This document shows positions 11,072 to 20,086 of a DNA stretch of 64,000 nucleotides, in pieces. The notes under the pieces were generated by a model. That model worked only from the letters and a program-made list of their open reading frames with translations. It was not told where the DNA came from and did not search any database. Every line of letters begins with the position of its first letter. The stretch's first letter is position 1. Source of the stretch: Diaphorobacter sp. HDW4B. GTDB lineage: Bacteria; Pseudomonadota; Gammaproteobacteria; Burkholderiales; Burkholderiaceae_C. Both the position numbers and the translations under genes were made by a program. Where the stretch lies: NCBI RefSeq assembly GCF_011305535.1, contig NZ_CP049905.1, positions 1,064,001-1,128,000 on the forward strand, in the 5' to 3' direction.

Positions 11072-11821
11072 TTACTGGGCTGCAGAAATGATTTGCAGGA
11101 AGTCGGCAGCCTTCAGCGAAGCGCCACCCACCAGACCTCCATCGATATCAGGCTGAGCCAGCAGCTCCGCCGCATTGGCCGCATTCATGCTGCCGCCGTA
11201 CAGCAGCTTGATGCCCGCCGCTTTTTGCGAGGCCGCCGCAAGCTGCGCACGCAGCACGGCATGCACTTGCTGAGCCTGCTCGGGCGTGGCCGTCTTGCCG
11301 GTGCCGATGGCCCAGACTGGCTCATAGGCCACGATGATTTCGCTCACGCAGTGCGTGACCGAGTGGATCGCAGCCGCCAGTTGGCGCTTGACCACCGCTT
11401 CGGTCTTGCCGTCTTCGCGCTCGGCGAGCGTCTCGCCCACACACACGATGGGCGTGATGCCCGCAGCCAGTGCACGCTGCGCCTTGGCACCGACGATGGC
11501 ATCGGTTTCGCCATGGTACTGGCGGCGCTCCGAGTGACCGACCAGCACGTAGCGTGTACCGAATTCCTTGAGCATGCCCACCGACATCTCGCCGGTGTAC
11601 GCGCCGGATTCATGGGCCGACACATCCTGCGCAGCCAGAGCAATCGGCGAATTGGCAACGAGTTGCTGCACTTGCGCGAGGTATGGCGCAGGCACGGCCA
11701 CGGCGATGTCGCAACGCGCACGCGCGCCGACACCGTCACGCAGCGCGCTCAGCAACGCGGCATTGGCAGCCAGGCTGCCATTCATTTTCCAGTTTCCGGC
11801 GATGAGTTTCTTGTTGTTCAT
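11072..11821 (-). CDS. tpiA: Triosephosphate isomerase
   Basis: Interconverts dihydroxyacetone phosphate and glyceraldehyde 3-phosphate in glycolysis and gluconeogenesis. 249 residues from ATG 11821 ([10 protein letters not shown]); the longer in-frame reading lies in the upstream gene. Catalytic residues are Lys12 (GNWKMNG), His96 (VGHSERR) and Glu167 ([11 protein letters not shown], which also starts the mobile loop). The ATG overlaps the stop of the upstream oxidoreductase by four bases, so the two are probably co-translated. Confidence 0.98.
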   Translation of the reverse strand: MNNKKLIAGNWKMNGSLAANAALLSALRDGVGARARCDIAVAVPAPYLAQVQQLVANSPIALAAQDVSAHESGAYTGEMSVGMLKEFGTRYVLVGHSERRQYHGETDAIVGAKAQRALAAGITPIVCVGETLAEREDGKTEAVVKRQLAAAIHSVTHCVSEIIVAYEPVWAIGTGKTATPEQAQQVHAVLRAQLAAASQKAAGIKLLYGGSMNAANAAELLAQPDIDGGLVGGASLKAADFLQIISAAQ

Positions 11822-12822
11822 ATGCCCCAAGTCAGAACGATCTTGCCTGTATGTTGATTGGATTCCATGAGCTCGTGCGCCTTGGCCGCCTCTTCGGCCG
11901 CGAAGGTGCTGTGAATCACCGGACGCACCTTGCCGGAAGCAAGCAGCGGCCAAACCTTTTCACGCAACGCCTTCGCAATCGCACCCTTGAACGCTTCCGA
12001 ACGCGGGCGCAACGTGGAGCCCGTGATCGTCAGTCGCTTGCGCAGCACCAGGCCCGCATTGACCTCGGCCTTCACACCACCTTGTACCGCGATGATGACG
12101 ATGCGCCCGTCTTCCGCGAGGCACTCCACCTCGCGTGCGACGTACGAACCAGCCACCATATCGAGCACGACGTCCACACCCTTGTCACCCGTGATGCGGC
12201 GCGCCTCGGCCACGAAGTCCTGCGTCTTGTAGTTGATCGCGTGATCCGCACCGAGTTCAAGGCAGTTCTGGTATTTTTCGTCGGAGCCAGCGGTCACGAT
12301 CACCGTCGCGCCGAAGGCTTTGCCGAGTTGGATCGCCGTCACGCCGATGCCGCTGCTGCCACCCTGGATCAACAACGTCTCGCCCGCCTGCAGATGGCCA
12401 CGGTCAAACACATTGCTCCACACGGTGAAGAACGTCTCGGGCAGCGATGCCGCCTCGATGTCACTGAAACCTTCGGGCACCGGCAGGCATTGCACGACTG
12501 GCGCCACGCAATATTCGGCATAGCCGCCACCGGCAATCAGCGCGCAGACGCGGTCACCGACCTGGATGCCAGCAACCTTCATCGCCCCGGCGTCACCCGC
12601 CTCGACGACACCCGCCACCTCCAGCCCCGGCAGATCCGAAGCACCAGCGGGCGGCGCATACGCACCCTTGCGCTGCAGCACGTCCGGACGATTGATGCCG
12701 CTCGCGCGCACGCGAATCAGCACTTCGCCCTTGCCAGCTTGAGGCACCGGGCGTTCACAGATTTTCAGCCCCTCGGGCGGACCAAATGCCGTGATCTCCA
12801 CGGCACGCATTGTCGACGTCAT
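11818..12822 (-). CDS. NAD(P)H-quinone oxidoreductase, PIG3/zinc-free MDR family
   Basis: Medium-chain dehydrogenase/reductase superfamily protein, 334 residues. The N-terminal GroES-like domain contains [16 protein letters not shown] and PGLEVAGVV; the Rossmann domain has the nucleotide-binding motif [19 protein letters not shown]. The four-Cys structural zinc lobe is absent and no catalytic zinc triad is evident, as expected for quinone-oxidoreductase members. The natural substrate cannot be read from sequence. It is translationally coupled to tpiA. Confidence 0.88.
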   Translation of the reverse strand: MTSTMRAVEITAFGPPEGLKICERPVPQAGKGEVLIRVRASGINRPDVLQRKGAYAPPAGASDLPGLEVAGVVEAGDAGAMKVAGIQVGDRVCALIAGGGYAEYCVAPVVQCLPVPEGFSDIEAASLPETFFTVWSNVFDRGHLQAGETLLIQGGSSGIGVTAIQLGKAFGATVIVTAGSDEKYQNCLELGADHAINYKTQDFVAEARRITGDKGVDVVLDMVAGSYVAREVECLAEDGRIVIIAVQGGVKAEVNAGLVLRKRLTITGSTLRPRSEAFKGAIAKALREKVWPLLASGKVRPVIHSTFAAEEAAKAHELMESNQHTGKIVLTWGI

Positions 12823-12909
12823 CCTTCAACGATCCAAGGTTTTGGCGTCCGGCATCCGGACCCGCAGGAGGAGCACAGACACCCATTGCCCGCACACTCC
12901 TCCTGAAAC

Positions 12910-12943
12910 GAAACATGCCGCCAGTCCCCAAAGACTGACGGCA
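12910..12943 (-). terminator. Candidate terminator downstream of pnp
   Basis: On the minus strand, TGCCGTCAGTC (12943-12933) pairs with GACTGGCGGCA (12926-12916) apart from one G-T pair, with a 6-base loop, and is followed by TGTTTCGTTT. The interrupted T tract makes it a moderate-strength candidate. It lies 15 bases after the pnp stop. Confidence 0.6.
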
Positions 12944-12957
12944 CCGGCCCTCACAGC

Positions 12958-15198
12958 TTATTGCTGTTGCTGCTGTTGTTGGTCGTCGCGGTTTTCACGA
13001 CGCTCGCCGCGGTCATCGCGACGTTCGCGGCGCTCGCCACCACGGTCACCGCGATCGCCACGGTCACCACGCTCTTGAGGAGCGGGACGGCCGCTGTCAC
13101 CAGCAGGACGATCCAGCAGCGCCTTCATCGACAGCTTGACGCGACCCTTTTCGTCGGTTTCCAGAACCTTGACCTTTACGATCTGGCCTTCTTGCAGATA
13201 GTCGGACACCTTCTCCACGCGCTCGTGAGCGATCTGGGAGATGTGCAGCAGACCGTCCTTGCCTGGCAGCAGGTTGATCAGCGCGCCGAAGTCGAGAATC
13301 TTGGTGACCGGGCCTTCGTAGACCTTGCCGATTTCCACTTCCGCAGTGATCTGCTCGATGCGGCGCTTGGCCTCATCTGCCTTCGCGCCGTCTGTGGCGG
13401 CGATGGTGATGGTGCCGTCTTCCTCGATGTTGATCTGCGTGCCGGTTTCTTCGGTCAGCGCACGGATGGTGGCGCCGCCCTTGCCGATCACGTCACGGAT
13501 CTTCTCGGGGTTGATCTTCATGGTGTAGAGCTTGGGAGCGAAGTTCGACACTTCGGTCTTGGCTTCGCCCATCGCTTCTTGCATCTTGCCCAGGATGTGC
13601 ATGCGCGCTTCCTTGGCCTGCGCCAGAGCGACTTGCATGATTTCCTTGGTGATGCCCTGGATCTTGATGTCCATCTGCAGCGCGGTGATACCGTTGGTGG
13701 TGCCGGCCACCTTGAAGTCCATGTCGCCCAGATGATCTTCGTCACCCAGAATGTCGGTCAGCACGGCGAAGCGGTTGTCTTCCTTGATCAGACCCATGGC
13801 GATACCCGCCACGTGTGCCTTCATCGGAACGCCAGCGTCCATCATCGACAGGCAGCCGCCGCAGACCGAAGCCATCGACGAAGAACCGTTCGATTCAGTG
13901 ATTTCCGACACCACACGGATCGTGTAGGGGAATTCTTCCTTGGTCGGCAACACGGCGATCAGTGCGCGCTTGGCCAGACGGCCGTGGCCGATTTCGCGGC
14001 GCTTGGTCGAGCCCATGCGGCCCACTTCGCCGGTGGCAAAGGGAGGCATGTTGTAGTGGAAAATGAAGCGGTCTTCGAACTCGCCGGCCAGCGCGTCGAT
14101 GCGCTGCGCGTCGCGCTCGGTGCCCAGTGTGGAGATCACCAGAGCTTGGGTTTCACCACGTGTGAACAGCGCCGAACCGTGCGTGCGTGGCAGCACGGAG
14201 TTGCGGATTTCGATAGGACGCACGGTGCGTGTGTCGCGACCGTCGATGCGTGGCTCGCCGGCCAGAATCTGGCTGCGAACGATCTTGGCTTCGATTTCGA
14301 ACAACAGGCCTTCAACCTTCACCGCGTCGAATTCAGCGCCTTCGGCCTTGAGCGCAGCCAGCACGGAAGCCGAAGCTTCGCGCAGAGCTTGCGTACGGGC
14401 TTGCTTGGAGCGGATCTGATAGGCCGCGCGCAGCTTGTCTTCAGCCAGTGCGTTGACCTTGGCGATGAACGGCTCGTCCTTGGCAGGAGCTTGCCAGTCC
14501 CACACGGGCTTGCCAGCGTCGCGCACCAGTTCGTGGATCGCGTTGATGGCGATCTTGCCCTGGTCGTGACCGAACACCACGGCGCCCAGCATCACTTCTT
14601 CAGGCAGTTGCTGCGCTTCGGACTCAACCATCAGCACGGCGGCTTCAGTACCGGCCACGATCAGGTCCATCTGCGAATCCTTGCGGGCAGTCTGACCTGG
14701 GTTCAGCACGTATTCGCCGTTGATGTAACCCACGCGGGCTGCACCGATAGGACCGTTGAACGGAATGCCGGAGATCGACAGAGCAGCGGACACGGCGATC
14801 ATCGCGGCGATGTCGGCGTCGACTTCAGGATTCAGCGAAATGGTGTGGATGACCACGTGCACTTCGTTGTAGAAACCTTCCGGGAACAGTGGACGGATCG
14901 GACGGTCGATCAGGCGGCTGGTCAGCGTTTCGAGTTCGCTGGGCTTGGCTTCGCGCTTGAAGAAGCTGCCGGGGATCTTGCCTGCGGCGTATGTCTTCTC
15001 AATGTAGTCCACGGTCAGCGGGAAGAAATCCTGACCGGCCTTGGCGTTCTTGGAACCAACAACGGTTGCCAGCACCACGGTGTCGTCGATGTTGACGAGC
15101 ACGGCACCGGAAGCCTGACGGGCGATTTCACCGGTTTCCATGACGACGGTCTTGTCGCCCCATTGGAAGCTCTTGGTCACTTTGTTGAACATGGTCAT
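12958..15198 (-). CDS. pnp: Polyribonucleotide nucleotidyltransferase (PNPase)
   Basis: Phosphorolytic 3'-5' exoribonuclease of the RNA degradosome. Start chosen at ATG 15198 ([10 protein letters not shown], 746 residues), nine bases after a GGAG; an upstream in-frame ATG at 15213 is less likely. Order: first RNase PH domain (about 10-145), helical domain, second RNase PH domain (about 320-540), KH domain ([15 protein letters not shown]), S1 domain (about 620-690). The tail is unusual: a repeated Gly-Asp-Arg segment, then Arg/Glu/Asp-rich sequence and a terminal run of seven Gln. The gene lies downstream of rpsO, the classic arrangement. Confidence 0.97.
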   Translation of the reverse strand: MTMFNKVTKSFQWGDKTVVMETGEIARQASGAVLVNIDDTVVLATVVGSKNAKAGQDFFPLTVDYIEKTYAAGKIPGSFFKREAKPSELETLTSRLIDRPIRPLFPEGFYNEVHVVIHTISLNPEVDADIAAMIAVSAALSISGIPFNGPIGAARVGYINGEYVLNPGQTARKDSQMDLIVAGTEAAVLMVESEAQQLPEEVMLGAVVFGHDQGKIAINAIHELVRDAGKPVWDWQAPAKDEPFIAKVNALAEDKLRAAYQIRSKQARTQALREASASVLAALKAEGAEFDAVKVEGLLFEIEAKIVRSQILAGEPRIDGRDTRTVRPIEIRNSVLPRTHGSALFTRGETQALVISTLGTERDAQRIDALAGEFEDRFIFHYNMPPFATGEVGRMGSTKRREIGHGRLAKRALIAVLPTKEEFPYTIRVVSEITESNGSSSMASVCGGCLSMMDAGVPMKAHVAGIAMGLIKEDNRFAVLTDILGDEDHLGDMDFKVAGTTNGITALQMDIKIQGITKEIMQVALAQAKEARMHILGKMQEAMGEAKTEVSNFAPKLYTMKINPEKIRDVIGKGGATIRALTEETGTQINIEEDGTITIAATDGAKADEAKRRIEQITAEVEIGKVYEGPVTKILDFGALINLLPGKDGLLHISQIAHERVEKVSDYLQEGQIVKVKVLETDEKGRVKLSMKALLDRPAGDSGRPAPQERGDRGDRGDRGGERRERRDDRGERRENRDDQQQQQQQ

Positions 15199-15278
15199 TG
15201 AAATGAACTCCATTCGTTGTTGTGGGTGGCGGAGAACCAGTCCCCGCCTGTGGTGGAGAGCAATTCAGAACACGATGC

Positions 15279-15328
15279 CATTCCAGTGAGCCTGCCCTTT
15301 TGCGAGGGTCGGCAAGCCCATTGGAATG
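15279..15328 (-). promoter_or_regulatory. Long hairpin in the rpsO-pnp intergenic leader
   Basis: Bases 15279-15296 and 15311-15328 form an 18-bp stem, interrupted only by G-T pairs and one or two mismatches; CATTCCA/TGGAATG is the perfect end. A short inner CCCT/AGGG helix closes the loop. It lies between the rpsO terminator and the pnp start, the position where Escherichia coli pnp mRNA has the hairpin cut by RNase III during PNPase autoregulation. The same role here is inferred from position and shape only. Confidence 0.55.
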
Positions 15329-15361
15329 ACACAGCTTCGCTCTTTATTGCCTCTCCGAAGT

Positions 15362-15399
15362 AAAAAACGCCTGAGCTAGCGTGCTAACCCAGGCGTTTT
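15362..15399 (-). terminator. Intrinsic terminator after rpsO
   Basis: On the minus strand AAAACGCCTG (15399-15390) pairs perfectly with CAGGCGTTTT (15373-15364), with a 16-base loop and a continuing T run to 15362. It is 15 bases after the rpsO stop and precedes pnp, so pnp must be expressed by readthrough or its own promoter. Confidence 0.8.
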
Positions 15400-15414
15400 C
15401 TCATGCTAAACCGA

Positions 15415-15681
15415 TTACTTGCGCAGGCCCAGCTTGGCGATCAGCGCGGTGTAACGATCTGCGTCCTTGGACTTCAGGTAGTCGAGCAGCTTGCGACGAC
15501 GGCTCACCATGCGCAGCAGGCCGCGACGACCGTGGTGGTCCTTGGCGTGTTGCTTGAAGTGAGGAGTCAGTTCGTTGATGCGTGCAGTCAGCAGAGCCAC
15601 TTGCACTTCTGGGCTACCAGTGTCGTTGGCGGAACGAGCGTTTGCCTTTACGACTTCAGCCTTGATGGAAGATGCGATCAT
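15415..15681 (-). CDS. rpsO: 30S ribosomal protein S15
   Basis: Primary-binding small-subunit ribosomal protein that contacts 16S rRNA helices 20-22. 88 residues, the standard length, with the signature segment [20 protein letters not shown] (residues 41-60) and the RRRKLLDYL motif. Starts at ATG 15681 and is followed by a strong terminator and then pnp. Confidence 0.98.
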   Translation of the reverse strand: MIASSIKAEVVKANARSANDTGSPEVQVALLTARINELTPHFKQHAKDHHGRRGLLRMVSRRRKLLDYLKSKDADRYTALIAKLGLRK

Positions 15682-15805
15682 GATTTTTCCTTGATATAGA
15701 ACTCACGCGGCGCTATCGAATACGAAGCACCAGAGCCCTTTGATTACTTGCGCTGCTGGCTGGAAGGGTCAGCGGCGTGCGTTCTGCACCATGCAAAACC
15801 CGACG

Positions 15806-15811
15806 ATTATA
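15806..15811 (-). promoter_or_regulatory. Candidate -10 element upstream of rpsO
   Basis: TATAAT on the minus strand, a perfect sigma-70 -10 hexamer, 125 bases upstream of the rpsO start. No convincing -35 is visible at 16-18 bases spacing (AAAGGT is the best). The long 5' leader it would imply fits S15 autoregulation at its own mRNA, but that is inference. Confidence 0.35.
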
Positions 15812-15942
15812 ACCGAAGCGGTTTTTGCACCTTTTACATCAGCCGCACAGGGCAATCCGCCAAGCGCTGACTTGGCTCATCCGGACACGGGCGCACCGTG
15901 CCAAAGATGGCGATCCACTCAACTCACAAGGGGGATTCAGCC

Positions 15943-16188
15943 ATGCGCAATCATCTTCTTCACGTCACGCTCGGTCTGGTTGTCGGCGCCACGTTCTTTC
16001 TCGGCTCAGCACCCGATGTCCACGCAGCCAAGAAAAGCAAGGACGGTAGTACCACGCAGAAAGCACCCAAGAACAAGACTGAAAAGAACGATTCGAGCGA
16101 ATCCCAAGCCGAAAGAGACAAAAGACTCTACAGAGAATGTCAAGGTTTGCCGAATGCAGGTGCCTGCTCGGGTTACACTCGCAGGTAA
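15943..16188 (+). CDS. Small exported Lys/Ser-rich protein of unknown function
   Basis: 81-residue protein, start chosen at ATG 15943 because of the strong AGGGGG ribosome-binding site eight bases upstream. Residues 1-28 form a Sec signal peptide (hydrophobic LGLVVGATFFLG, likely cleavage after VHAA). The mature part is very polar and rich in Lys, Ser, Asp and Glu (KKSKDGSTTQ...), probably disordered, and ends with ECQGLPNAGACSGYTRR, whose two cysteines could form a disulfide. I do not recognise a named family. It stands alone between rpsO (divergent) and tRNA-Arg. Confidence 0.75.
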   Translation: MRNHLLHVTLGLVVGATFFLGSAPDVHAAKKSKDGSTTQKAPKNKTEKNDSSESQAERDKRLYRECQGLPNAGACSGYTRR

Positions 16189-16285
16189 CGCATGAATGAG
16201 CAACGAAGTGCTCGTCGAACGACAAAGAACTTCGGGCCTTTTGAGAAATTTTGGAAGTTTTCCAAAACATCGAAAAAAGCCATGC

Positions 16286-16291
16286 TATAAT
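16286..16291 (+). promoter_or_regulatory. -10 element of the tRNA-Arg promoter
   Basis: Perfect TATAAT ending 10 bases before the first base of tRNA-Arg, followed by an A-rich then G-rich discriminator. No good -35 is seen. A perfect 8-bp inverted repeat (TTTTGGAA, loop GTT, TTCCAAAA; 16249-16267) overlaps the -35 region and could be a protein site or an upstream transcript end. Confidence 0.5.
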
Positions 16292-16301
16292 TCAAAGCTT
16301 G

Positions 16302-16378
16302 GCGGCTGTAGCTCAGCTGGATAGAGTACTTGGCTACGAACCAAGGGGTCGTGGGTTCGATTCCTGCCAGCCGCACCA
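16302..16378 (+). tRNA. tRNA-Arg (anticodon ACG)
   Basis: 77-base tRNA: acceptor GCGGCTG/CAGCCGC, discriminator A, encoded CCA at 16376-16378. D arm TAGCTCAGCTGGATAGAGTA, anticodon stem-loop around TACGAA gives anticodon ACG (A34 to inosine by TadA, decoding CGN), and T loop GTTCGATTC. The sequence is close to the Escherichia coli tRNA-Arg(ACG) core. Confidence 0.97.
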
Positions 16379-16387
16379 AAACGACAA

Positions 16388-16420
16388 GCCTCAGAGTGGA
16401 AACGCTCTGAGGCTTTTTCG
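16388..16420 (+). terminator. Intrinsic terminator after tRNA-Arg
   Basis: GCCTCAGAG (16388-16396) pairs perfectly with CTCTGAGGC (16405-16413), with an 8-base loop, followed by TTTTT. It starts 10 bases after the tRNA CCA end. Confidence 0.9.
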
Positions 16421-16497
16421 TTTTCAGCCCTCGCTTTTCAGCGGCGCGCGCATGGCCTTGCCGTACCCTCGTCCCGTTCTGAGGCAAGATTGCGCTC

Positions 16498-17064
16498 ATG
16501 AACAAGGCTTTCACCAAAGAATCCGACGGAGATGATGATGATGATCTGCCCCAGACGGCAGGCATCCCGGCTGGCAGCAAGAACTACATCACACCCGCCG
16601 GTTACGCGCGCCTGCGTGCGGAGCTGATGAGTCTCATCGATGTCGAGCGCCCACAGGTCGTGGACATCGTGCACTGGGCCGCGAGCAATGGTGATCGCTC
16701 GGAAAACGGCGACTACATCTACGGCAAGAAGCGCCTGCGCGAGATCGACCGGCGCATCCGCTTTCTGACCAAACGCCTCGAAATCGCCGAAGTGGTCGAT
16801 TCATCCAAGCATCAGGGCAGCGATCAGGTGTTCTTCGGCGCAACCGTCACCTACGTGGATGATCTGGACGACATGGAGCGCACCGTCACCATCATGGGCA
16901 TCGATGAAGCAGACAACGCGCAGCAACAGATCAGTTGGGTCTCGCCCGTGGCGCGCGCGCTGGTCAAGGCACGCGAAGGCGATGAGGTGACGCTGCAGAC
17001 GCCCGCAGGCATTCGCACGCTGGAGATCGTCGAGGTGCGCTACCCGGACCCGCCGGAGCAATAA
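16498..17064 (+). CDS. greB: Transcription elongation factor GreB
   Basis: Stimulates RNA polymerase to cleave backtracked RNA. 188 residues; N-terminal coiled-coil (about 30-105) with the tip sequence GDRSENGDYIYGKKRLREID, whose Asp/Glu residues coordinate the catalytic metal in the secondary channel, and a C-terminal FKBP-like domain (about 110-185). GreB rather than GreA is favoured by the IYGKKRLREIDRR basic patch. An acidic N-terminal extension containing five consecutive Asp precedes the coiled coil. Confidence 0.93.
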   Translation: MNKAFTKESDGDDDDDLPQTAGIPAGSKNYITPAGYARLRAELMSLIDVERPQVVDIVHWAASNGDRSENGDYIYGKKRLREIDRRIRFLTKRLEIAEVVDSSKHQGSDQVFFGATVTYVDDLDDMERTVTIMGIDEADNAQQQISWVSPVARALVKAREGDEVTLQTPAGIRTLEIVEVRYPDPPEQ

Positions 17065-17080
17065 GCCGAGTCCCACCCAC

Positions 17081-17110
17081 AAAAATGCCAGCATTTGCGC
17101 TGGCATTTTT
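17081..17110 (+). terminator. Bidirectional terminator between greB and spoT
   Basis: AAAAATGCCAGC (17081-17092) is the perfect reverse complement of GCTGGCATTTTT (17099-17110), with a 6-base loop. T runs on both strands make it serve both greB (plus) and spoT (minus), which converge here. Confidence 0.92.
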
Positions 17111-17140
17111 CATGGAGCAAGGAGCAAGCTCAATCCCGTT

Positions 17141-19420
17141 TCAGGATGAGAGCGGAATCTCGCGCAGCACGCGCAGGACCGAATGCGTGCGCCGCAGATT
17201 GCGCAGCACCGCATCGAGGTGCGACAGGTCACGCACCTGGATCAGGAAGCGCAGATCGATGGTTTCCTCCATCGCCTCGCCTTCCATGTCCACACGCACG
17301 ATGTCGGCCTCGGAATTGGCCAGCTCGGCCGCCACGCGGGCGAGCACTCCCTTGCCATTGGTGACGGTGACGATGATGCCGGTCTCGAACACGCGAGAAG
17401 GCTCTTCCGCCCAGTCCACGGCGATGAAGCGATCACCATCCTTGGCCTGCAGCTTCATGGCGACGGCACAACGCACGTTGTGCACCACCAGACCTTCGCC
17501 GCGTCCCAGATAACCCGTGATCGGATCGCCCGGCACCGGACGGCAGCACTGCGCGTATTGCACCGAAGCGCCTTCACTGCCATCAAGCGTGATGCCGCCT
17601 TGCGAGATGGTCTCGTGCGAGCTGTAGCGCTCGCGGGTCAGCAGCAGCGCATCGGGGCGCTGGCCATCTTCCGACATCAGCAACGCCATGCGCTTGGCCA
17701 CGATGCTGGCCACGCGCTTGCCCAGACCGATGTCGGTCATCAGCTCGGAGCGCGTGCGGCTGCCTGTGAAGCGCAACAGCTTGTCCCAGATGGCAGCCTG
17801 CGAGTCCTCGTCGGGCAGGTTCTCCATGCCTTCGGCGCGCACGGCCTGCGTGAGCAGTTTTTCACCCAGACTGGCCGACTCGGTCAGCTCCATCGTCTTG
17901 AGATAGTGGCGAATCTTGGAGCGCGCGCGGCCCGTGCGGACAAATGCCAGCCATGCCGGATTCGGATGCGAATCGGCCATGGAGATGATTTCCACCACGT
18001 CGCCGTTTTTCAGCTCGGTGCGCAGCGGCACCTGCTCGCCGTTGATCTTGCCCGCGACCGCGTGATCACCCACGTCGGTATGCACGGCGTAGGCAAAGTC
18101 GACCACGGTGGCGCCACGCGGCAGCGCCATGATCTGGCTCTTGGGCGTGAACACATAGACGGCGTCGGGGAACAGATCCACCCGGACATGGTCCCAGAAC
18201 TCGGCCGCATCGCGCGTTTCGTTCTGGATGTCGAGCAGCGACTGCAGCCACTTCGTGCCCATGCGCTCGACGGATGATGCGCCCGCGCCTCCCACTTCCT
18301 TGTAGAGCCAATGCGCAGCGACGCCCGCCTCGGCCACAATGTTCATTTCTTCGGTGCGGATCTGGAACTCGATGTTCACGCCCGCAGGACCCACCAGCGT
18401 GGTGTGCAGCGACTGATAACCGTTGGCCTTGGCAATCGCGATGTGGTCCTTGAACTTGCCCGGCACCGGCTTGTACATCTGGTGCAGCACGCCGATCGCC
18501 GTATAGCAATCGGTCACGCTGGGCACGATGACGCGGAAACCGTAGATGTCGGTCACCTTGGCGAAGCTCAGGTGCTTTTCCGTCATCTTCTCGTAGATCG
18601 AGTACATGGTCTTTTCACGACCAGCCACCCGCACCGCCATGCCCATGCGGCTGAACGCGAGATCGATCTCGTTCTGCACCTTGGCCACCATGTCGCGGCG
18701 ACGGCCACGGGCCTTGTTCACCGCCTTGGACAGCGTGGCGTAGCGCCATGGATGCAGATGGCGGAAAGAGAGGTCCTGCAGTTCGCGGAACGTCTGGTTC
18801 AGACCCAAACGATGCGCGATCGGCACATAGATTTCAATTGTCTCGGACGAGATGCGACCCCATTTGGAGCGCGGCATGTCCGAGAGCGTGCGCATGTTGT
18901 GCGTGCGGTCCGCCAGCTTGATCAGGATGACGCGCACATCGCGCGCCATGGCCAGCAACATCTTGCGAAACGACTCGGCCTGATTTTCTTCGCGCGTGTC
19001 GAACTGCAGCTTGTCAAGCTTGGTCAGGCCGTCAACCATCTCCGCCACCGACGCGCCAAAGCGATCCACCAGATCGGCCTTGGTCACGCCGCAATCTTCC
19101 ATGGCGTCATGCAGCAGCGCGGCGCTCAGGGCCTGCGCATCGAGCTTCCAGCTCGCGCACAACGCGGCCACGGCAATCGGGTGGGTGATGTAGGGCTCGC
19201 CGCTGTTGCGCATCTGCCCCAGATGGGCCTGATCAGCAAAACGATAGGCCTGACGCACCTGCTCGATGCTCGATGCATCCAGGTAGTCCAGCTTTTCCAG
19301 AAGCGCAGCAAAGCTTGCCGCTGCCGCGTTGGCTGCGGCCGCACCAGAGCCACCGGACGACTTGATCGGAGGACTGATGTTCGACGATGTAGCGGTTGCC
19401 TGGTTAGACACTGCGTTCAT
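17141..19420 (-). CDS. spoT: Bifunctional (p)ppGpp synthetase/hydrolase SpoT
   Basis: Makes and degrades the stringent-response alarmone. 759 residues: low-complexity N-terminus, HD hydrolase domain (His80; His104-Asp105; Glu108-Asp109, the HDxxED motif intact), synthetase domain with YGFRVIVPS and the GKFKDHIA / GYQSLHTTLVGP motifs, TGS domain (about 420-480), helical/zinc-finger-like region with adjacent CC, and a C-terminal ACT domain. An intact HDxxED supports hydrolase activity; the (R/K)xKD-type synthetase motif fits bifunctional enzymes rather than RelA. Separated from rpoZ by an unusually long 441-base gap. Confidence 0.95.
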   Translation of the reverse strand: MNAVSNQATATSSNISPPIKSSGGSGAAAANAAAASFAALLEKLDYLDASSIEQVRQAYRFADQAHLGQMRNSGEPYITHPIAVAALCASWKLDAQALSAALLHDAMEDCGVTKADLVDRFGASVAEMVDGLTKLDKLQFDTREENQAESFRKMLLAMARDVRVILIKLADRTHNMRTLSDMPRSKWGRISSETIEIYVPIAHRLGLNQTFRELQDLSFRHLHPWRYATLSKAVNKARGRRRDMVAKVQNEIDLAFSRMGMAVRVAGREKTMYSIYEKMTEKHLSFAKVTDIYGFRVIVPSVTDCYTAIGVLHQMYKPVPGKFKDHIAIAKANGYQSLHTTLVGPAGVNIEFQIRTEEMNIVAEAGVAAHWLYKEVGGAGASSVERMGTKWLQSLLDIQNETRDAAEFWDHVRVDLFPDAVYVFTPKSQIMALPRGATVVDFAYAVHTDVGDHAVAGKINGEQVPLRTELKNGDVVEIISMADSHPNPAWLAFVRTGRARSKIRHYLKTMELTESASLGEKLLTQAVRAEGMENLPDEDSQAAIWDKLLRFTGSRTRSELMTDIGLGKRVASIVAKRMALLMSEDGQRPDALLLTRERYSSHETISQGGITLDGSEGASVQYAQCCRPVPGDPITGYLGRGEGLVVHNVRCAVAMKLQAKDGDRFIAVDWAEEPSRVFETGIIVTVTNGKGVLARVAAELANSEADIVRVDMEGEAMEETIDLRFLIQVRDLSHLDAVLRNLRRTHSVLRVLREIPLSS

Positions 19421-19451
19421 GCCCCAAATGTAGCGTGTGCAAAAGAGTAAG

Positions 19452-19457
19452 ACTATA
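19452..19457 (-). promoter_or_regulatory. Possible -10 element for spoT
   Basis: TATAGT on the minus strand, 31 bases before the spoT ATG. The -35 position at 17 bases spacing reads GCAACG and is poor. Offered because a terminator separates spoT from rpoZ, so an own promoter is needed. Confidence 0.3.
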
Positions 19458-19773
19458 AAGCGCTACGAAACTTGCGTTGCCGCGTAGGGACTCCTGTCCT
19501 TGCAGGGGAGTCTCCCGTTCCTAGCTGATTGCTGCGCAAAGCCGCCCGAAAGCGTATTTATTGCGGTGCAACAAACCCATATTAAACAGCCTTCACCCGA
19601 ACGGGAAGCTTTTCGGCGTTGCCCCAGCGCATCAATGATTGATTTTGATGCGAAAAACAGATGCATCAAGAGAAAAAATCTTAATCGCTGTCTTAGACAG
19701 ATACAGGCTGTCTCAGGGCCTGTGCCCGCAACTGCCTCACACCGCAACACACCTCTCCAAGAATATTTCAGGC

Positions 19774-19800
19774 AAAAAAAAGCGCCGTCAGACGGCGCAA
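19774..19800 (-). terminator. Intrinsic terminator after rpoZ
   Basis: On the minus strand GCGCCGT (19798-19792), loop CTG, ACGGCGC (19788-19782), followed by eight T residues (19781-19774). Strong terminator about 60 bases after the rpoZ stop, separating gmk-rpoZ from spoT. Confidence 0.9.
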
Positions 19801-19861
19801 TTTTCTTTTGCCAGTCAACGGCCTACACCGTCAACCCGGCAGGGTTCGAGAAAGCCGAAGC

Positions 19862-20065
19862 TCAGCCCGGAACCTTCTTGAGCATTTCCAGACCGACCTT
19901 GCCGGCAGCGATTTCGCGCAGCGCGGTCACGGCGGGCTTGTTGCGGCTCTCGATTTTGGGCGAGTGACCTTGGCTCAGCATGCGGGCGCGATAGGTCGCG
20001 GCCAGAACCAGTTGAAAGCGGTTGGGGATCTGCTCGAGGCAGTCTTCCACAGTGATGCGGGCCAT
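19862..20065 (-). CDS. rpoZ: DNA-directed RNA polymerase subunit omega
   Basis: Chaperone-like subunit that helps assemble beta' and forms part of a ppGpp site on RNA polymerase. 67 residues with the family opening [20 protein letters not shown] and the conserved AATYRARML and [17 protein letters not shown] segments. Shorter at the C-terminus than the 91-residue Escherichia coli protein, as is common in betaproteobacteria. Follows gmk by 21 bases. Confidence 0.96.
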   Translation of the reverse strand: MARITVEDCLEQIPNRFQLVLAATYRARMLSQGHSPKIESRNKPAVTALREIAAGKVGLEMLKKVPG

Positions 20066-20086
20066 GTGTTTCTCCGGGGATCCAGT

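Larger units (their letters stand above)
19421..19861. other. 441-base gap between spoT and rpoZ
   Basis: No convincing coding sequence on either strand; the short open frames lack ribosome-binding sites and family character. It holds the rpoZ terminator (19774-19800), an imperfect hairpin (about 19487-19516: GGGACTCCTG against CAGGGGAGTCTCCC) in what would be the spoT leader, and a possible spoT -10 hexamer (TATAGT, minus strand, 19457-19452). Base composition is lower in G+C than the flanking genes. Confidence 0.7.

Noticed and set aside
19500-19967. Plus-strand frame of about 155 codons across the spoT-rpoZ gap
   Set aside because: It runs through the rpoZ terminator and into rpoZ on the opposite strand, with no ribosome-binding site and no recognisable protein features.
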